This document shows, one piece after another, positions 59,172 to 64,000 of a stretch of DNA of 64,000 nucleotides (its first letter is position 1; each line of letters starts with the position of its first letter). Where the stretch lies: positions 9,114,001 through 9,178,000 of the forward strand of contig OY969916.1 of assembly GCA_963704535.1 (NCBI GenBank), given 5' to 3'. The notes below the pieces were generated by a model. It searched no databases and had not been told where the DNA came from. It worked only from the letters and a program-made list of their open reading frames with translations. The position numbers were made by a program, and so were the translations under genes. The stretch comes from G963704535 sp963704535. Lineage in GTDB: Bacteria; Chloroflexota; Chloroflexia; Chloroflexales; Roseiflexaceae.

Positions 59172-62100
59172 TCATCGCAACCGCACCCGTACCGTCTTCA
59201 CCTCGAACGGCCGCACGACGAAGCGCACCTCGTGCCCCTCGACCACGACCGGCCCAACCTCGCGCTCCAGCAGATCGACCTCGACGGCGCCAGCGACCGC
59301 TGGCCCGAAGACTAGGCTGGCCGGGCCGCGCTGGTTGTGGGCCTCGTAGAGCCGCACAATCAGCCCATCGCCATCGTCGGCGACCTTGACCGTCTCGACG
59401 ACGATGTGGTCGGTCGGCGTCGACAGAAACGACTGGAGATTGGAGATTGGAGATTGGAGATCGGAGATTCGGCAACCTCCAATCTCCAATCTCCAATCTC
59501 TCGCTATAAGCGGCGCGTTCAGTTCATACGCCCGCCGGACCACCTGCCCGGCCCGCCAGTCGCCCGCGTGCGGCAGCAGGCTGTAGGTGAAGCCGTGCAG
59601 GCCGCGGTCGGCGTCGGGGTCGGGGTGGATGGCGCCCTTGAGCAGCGAGAGCCCCAGCGTGGTGTCATGCAAGCTGTGGCCGTACTTGCCGTCGTTGAGC
59701 AGCGCGATGCCATAATCGCCCTCGCTCAGGTCGACCCAGCGGTGCGCGCAGACCTCGAAGCGCGCCCAGTCCCAGCTGGTGTTGCGGTGGGTCGGTCGCT
59801 CGACGGCGCCGAACTGGATCTCACAGGTCGCGCGGGCGGCGTTGACATTGAGCGGGAACAGCGCCCGCAGCAGCGTCTGGCGCTCCTGCCAGTCCACCTC
59901 GGTCACAAAATCGACCCGCCGCGCGCCGCGCCACATGCAGATGCGCTGCCGGATCGTGCTCTGCCCCAGCCGCCGCGTGATCGCGATCACGGCGCGCAGC
60001 GGCCCCTCCTCGGTCAGGTGCCAGTCGACGATCTCGTGGAGCGGGTAGGGCTTCTCCTCGTAGAACAGGTCGATATCCCAGGCGTCCCAGTTGAGCGGCC
60101 GGTCCTCGTAGGCGATCAGCTGATTGGCCCTGGCGCCTAGTGCCACGATCTCGCGCCCGTGGCGCAGGTCGTAGAGCGAGGCGATCTCGCCGTGGTCGTC
60201 GAGTTCCAGGCGCAGCTCGTCGTTCTCCAGCGACGACCGACGACCGACGACTGACGACTGACGACCGACGACCGCTGATGAAGACTCGCTAGCGTTCGAT
60301 TCTTGATGTTTGATGGTTGTAAGTGGAGTGTAACCGTAGGAAGGGACGTTGACCTCGACCAGCAGCGTACGCTCGCCGGGGCGCTCCTCCACAACCTGCG
60401 TCGTCAGCTCTGCTCCGTCCGCTTCAAACAGCAGGCTTGATTCCTCGTCAGCGGATAATTCCAGCCCTACAATCTCCTGCCGATCCCACGACAGGCTGTT
60501 AAAGACAACCACCGATGCCTCTGCCCCGGCGGTCGGCGGTCGGTGGTCGGCGGTCGGTGGTCGGTGGTCGGTGGTCGCGAGGAACGCCATCGCCGCATCC
60601 CGCACCGCCCGCCCGATCCGCTGGACTTCGGCGAACTGCGCGTTGCTGTCGGCATAGACCTGGGGGATGCTGCTGCCGGGCAGGATGTCGTGGAACTGGT
60701 TCAGCAGGATGATGCGCCAGCCGGCATCAAGCTGCTCCTGGCGGCTGGGCGCGCCCAGCGTGACGGCCCAGGCGTTGAGCCACTCGGCCTCGCGGTACAG
60801 CAGCTCGGCGGCGCGGTTGGCCTGCTTGGTGCGGGCCTGGCTGGTATAGGTGCCGCGGTGGTACTCCAGGTACAGCTCGCCCACCCAGGTCGGCAAGTCG
60901 GGGCGCTCCCACACGCGCTCGTAGAGCCGCTCGAAGAACTGGTCGACCCGACCGGGCCGCACCTGTGGGAAGCCGGGCAGGCCGCCCAGCGTTCGCGCTG
61001 CCTCCAGCATCTCCTCGGTCGGGCCGCCGCCGCCGTCGCCGTAGCCGTAGAGGTACAGCACCTCGTCGCTGATCGCCTTCTGGCGGTAGTGGTTCCACAG
61101 GCCGAACACCTCGGCCGGCTGCATCATCCCGTTGTAGGTGTAGAACTGGGCTTCGGCTGGATGCTTGACCGGCTGATCCGAGGCGGTGACGAAGTGGGTC
61201 AGCACCTCGGTGCCGTCGATCCCGCGCCAGCGAAAGGTGTCGTTCGGCATCCGGTTGAACTGATTCCAGCTGATCTTGGTGGTCATGAAGCAGCTGATCC
61301 CGCAGCCGCGCATGAGCTGCGGCAGCGCCGCGCTGTAGCCGAACACGTCCGGCAGCCAGACGACATGATTGTGCGGGCGGTCCGTCCCTGGCCCTAACCC
61401 AAATTCCTCCGCGAAGAAGCGCGCCCCCTGAGCGAGCTGGCGCACGATCAACTCGCCGCCCGGCACATTGCAGTCGGTCTCCAGCCACATCATCCCCACC
61501 GGCTCGAAGCGCCCCTCGGCGACCCGCCGCTTGAGCCGCTCGTACAGTTCGGGGTCGTCCTGCTTGAGGAAGGCGTAGACCTGCGGCTGCGACATGCTGA
61601 AGTGGTAGTCGGGGTAGCGCTCCATCAGGTTCAGCACGGTGGCGATGGTGTGCGCGACCTTCTGGCGGCTGCGCCACAGCGGCCAGAGCCAGGCGACGTC
61701 CAGGTGGGCGTGGCCGGTGGCCACAATTGTTGGTTGTCCGTTGTCCGTTGTCCGTTGTCTGTTGTTCGTTGTGAAGTCCGATGCAACTGACAACTGACCA
61801 CTGACAACTGACTCCTGTGGTTCGACCGCAGAACGTAGCAGCCCCAAAGCTTCCTGGGCCGAATTCGGCAAACCGTGTGCTCTGCCAGCCTTCCCGCAGG
61901 TCGAGCGCATTGTAGGCCGCGTTGAGCCGGGCCAGCAGCGCGTGGCGGCGCGGGTCGCTCTCTGGGTAGGTCTCGACGGCGCCGAGGGCCGCGCGCATGA
62001 CCTGGCCGAGCTGAAAGATCGCCTCGTCGCGCAGTTGGAGACTCAGCCCGTCGAAGTCGCGGGCGAACGGCAAGTAGCAGCGGATGAGCAGTTCGCGCCG

Positions 62101-62559
62101 GCCGTCGTGGGCCGCTGGTGGCAGCAGCACGCTGCGGTGCGCCCAATCCACACCGGTCAGCGCCTGGCCGTCCAGGTAGATGATACCCTCGATCTCGAAC
62201 TGCTCGCCCGGCCCGCCGGCTAGCGTCAGCAGCACCGGCTGCCCGCGCCAGGCTTCGGGCACACGCAGGACCGCGTGGAGCCAGTGGTTGCTGCCATTGT
62301 CGGCCGGGTGGCCCCACCAGCCGACCGTCCGACGCGGCGCGTGGGGGTCGGCGCCGGGCCGGAAGCCCCAGCGCTCGCCAGGGCGCAGCGGCCGCCATTC
62401 CGGCGCGTCGGCGGGCGGGGGCGGCGCCATGGCGTTATCGTCGGCGGAGCCGGGCGCGGCGCACGTTCGCAGTTCCTCGATCGGCCGGGTGGCCCGGATC
62501 GCCGCGGCGGCAATTTCGGGCACGCGGCGCTGGAGCTTATCGAGAGTCAGCACGGTCAT
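59172..62559 (-). pseudogene. GH38 alpha-mannosidase, one frameshift, repeat-invaded
   Basis: Hydrolyses alpha-mannosides. The N-terminal frame starts MTVLTLDKLQRR at 62559 and runs to REGWQSTRFAE; the sense continues in another frame with SAQEALGLLRSAVE. One extra base near 61863 (GAATTC) explains it. The catalytic domain holds GHAHLDVAWLWPLW and VWLPDVFGYSAALPQL, with the nucleophile Asp. Joined length is about 1130 residues. Four heptamer-repeat stretches lie in frame (near 59431-59508, 60222-60318, 60533-60583, 61722-61818). The permease beyond it suggests a mannoside-use locus. Confidence 0.85.
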
Positions 62560-62992
62560 GAGTATGCTCCGTTGACAGGGTGACAAGATGACAAGATGAC
62601 AAGATGACAAGGTGACAAGATGAGGGGGTGAAAGGCCAAGCACCTGTAGGGCAGGCCCTCCGTGGCCGCCCGGCCCCGTGGCGCGCCGATCGAACATCGG
62701 GACACATCGAACCCGTTGCATATCCGCCTCGGTGGCGCGCCGATTGAACGCCGGGACACAGCGAACCAGGGGCGTAGCAGTTGCACCAATAGATCAGGAC
62801 CACATCGATCTACAACGAGCGTGCCAGAACATGCTCTGCGCTCTCCATGGGCAACTGCTACGCCCTACAGCGTCGTTGCCGGCATGGCATTACCATTGCT
62901 CCATCGACCCCGCGCACCGTCGTCACCGGCACAACATCGCCATCGTCCCGCGACGCATCACGCGTCACGCAACACGCAATCGTAAATCCGCT
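62560..62992. other. Intergenic region with repeats
   Basis: 62570-62625 has ATGACAAG-type units, then a GTAGGGCAGGCCCTCCGTGG element, then two CGATTGAAC/CGATCGAAC-like units and CAACACGC heptamers near 62965. No gene seen. Confidence 0.5.
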
Positions 62993-63865
62993 CTAGCCTT
63001 TAATCCCGGTCAACGTCACGCCCTGCACAAAGGTGCGCTGGGTGAAGAAGAAGATCATGATCGGCGGCAGCGAGATCAAGACCGCTGCGGCCATCAGCAG
63101 CCCCCACTCGCGCCCGTACTGGCTGCTGTACTGCTGCAAGCCGAGCTGCAACGTATAGAGCTTCTGGTCGTTGAGGTAGATCAGCGGGCCGAGGTAGTCA
63201 GTCCAGGAGCGGATGAACTGGAACACGGCGACGGTCGCCAGCGCCGGCTTGGCCAGCGGCATGACGATCGACCAGTAGATCCGAAATTCGCCGGCGCCGT
63301 CGATCCGTGCGGCCTCCGACAGCTCCTGCGGGATACTGGCGAAGAACTGGCGTAGCAGAAAGATGTAGTAGGCGACGCCGAAGAACTGCGGCAGGATCAG
63401 CGGCCGGAAGTCGCCGACCCAGCCCAGGTTTTTGAACACCAGGAAGACCGGGATCAATGTGACCTGGAACGGCAGCATCAACGTGGCGATCGTCAGGATC
63501 AGCAGGATCTGGCGCCCCGGCCAGCGGATGCGGGCCAGGCTGTAGGCCACCAGCGAGCTGGAGAGCGTGGCGCCGATCATGCTGCTGACGGCGATGATCA
63601 GCGTATTGGCCAGGTAGGTGAAGAACGGAATATAGGTAACTGTCCTGGGATAGTTCTCCCATTTCAGCGGGTTGGGGATCCAGATCGGCGGGTAGGTGAA
63701 GAGTTGGTCGTCGGGCTTCAGCGAGGTCGAGAGCATCCACAGAAACGGGACCAGAAAGACCATCCCCGCCAGTACCAGCACAATATGGGTCAGCGTGCTG
63801 CGGCCCCAGCCGACGACCTGGTGGAGCGGGCGGCGCGGGCGGCTGCGCGGTACGTCGATTGCCAT
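62993..63865 (-). CDS. Sugar ABC transporter permease (MalG family)
   Basis: 290 residues, six helices. The EAA loop that contacts the ATPase reads EAARIDGAGEFRIYWSIVMP. The N terminus PLHQVVGWGRSTLTHIVLVL begins the first helix. AAAGGAG precedes the ATG. Its partners (binding protein, second permease) should lie beyond the right edge. Neighbouring mannosidase suggests mannosides as cargo. Confidence 0.9.
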   Translation of the reverse strand: MAIDVPRSRPRRPLHQVVGWGRSTLTHIVLVLAGMVFLVPFLWMLSTSLKPDDQLFTYPPIWIPNPLKWENYPRTVTYIPFFTYLANTLIIAVSSMIGATLSSSLVAYSLARIRWPGRQILLILTIATLMLPFQVTLIPVFLVFKNLGWVGDFRPLILPQFFGVAYYIFLLRQFFASIPQELSEAARIDGAGEFRIYWSIVMPLAKPALATVAVFQFIRSWTDYLGPLIYLNDQKLYTLQLGLQQYSSQYGREWGLLMAAAVLISLPPIMIFFFTQRTFVQGVTLTGIKG

Positions 63866-63883
63866 AGCAGCAGTGCTCCTTTC

Positions 63884-63982
63884 AGAAACTGTTTGAAGAG
63901 GGTGTTGTCTCGCCCGCGATCCTTGGTGGAAAGAGGATTTTTGAGGGGCCGCCCCTCAAACTCCCCCTTTTCAAACAGTCTC
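63884..63982. repeat. MITE-like palindromic element copy
   Basis: AGAAACTGTTTGAAGAGG at one end and CCCTTTTCAAACAGTCTCTC at the other enclose a TTGAGGGGCCGCCCCTCAA core, the most complete terminal inverted repeat of the family here. Confidence 0.85.
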
Positions 63983-64000
63983 TCAGTTGATCTCGACGCC

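Overview
The window is a high-GC bacterial chromosome segment. The gene content suggests a filamentous Chloroflexota relative of the Roseiflexus/Kouleothrix type: M16 peptidase pair, MalT-like ATPase fused to a SARP domain, ThyX-like double-length protein, DUF5317, BrnTA, DUF433 and MazF toxin-antitoxin pairs, a Gram-positive style LexA box, and intergenic heptamer repeats. The taxonomic call is an inference from families and base composition only.

Layout. 0.2-8.8 kb, minus strand: response regulator, sensor kinase, acetate-type Na+/solute symporter and two acyl/acetyl-CoA synthetases, an acetate uptake and activation block. 9.6-14.1 kb: MBL hydrolase, non-catalytic and catalytic M16 peptidases, and an old-yellow-enzyme. 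14.3-22.7 kb: an accessory island bracketed by two diverged copies of a ~250 bp direct repeat. It holds an AT-rich gene whose product joins a minimal CRISPR polymerase (mCpol) domain, a CARF-like domain and two membrane helices; a BrnTA pair bracketed by two copies of a small 'WRW' gene; an XRE regulator; and a secreted beta-propeller. 22.7-26.4 kb: two methyltransferase genes, the second in what looks like an integron cassette, then a VapBC-like pair and a frameshifted DUF1304 gene. 26.5-37.4 kb: threonine dehydratase, HAD phosphatase, FAD reductase (two of these frameshifted), DUF433/PIN-like and MazEF-like pairs, a second XRE/WRW module, TPR protein, RNase PH, LURP-one-like protein and a tyrosine recombinase.

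37.4-42.7 kb, minus strand: a giant tRNA array behind one strong promoter. I read 48 conventional cloverleaves plus two loci where the 3' half of a tRNA lies upstream of its 5' half, with the outer flanks complementary. These look like circularly permuted tRNA genes (Pro-TGG and Met-CAT). Together the array carries every sense anticodon that does not begin with A (45 different anticodons, all 20 amino acids).

42.8-64 kb: MFS transporter, UxaA-type dehydratase, large GAF/PAS hybrid kinase, ThyX-like protein, MalT-SARP regulator, an M23-like protein with a LexA-type box inside its promoter, a small secreted peptide with a DUF5317 membrane protein and sensor kinase behind a promoter with textbook SARP spacing, then a frameshifted GH38 alpha-mannosidase and a sugar ABC permease.

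Two repeat systems run through the whole window: heptamer-based inverted repeats, which also sit in frame inside several proteins, and a ~55 bp MITE-like palindromic element in about 17 copies. Several conserved genes carry single-base frameshifts, so indel errors in the assembly should be considered.
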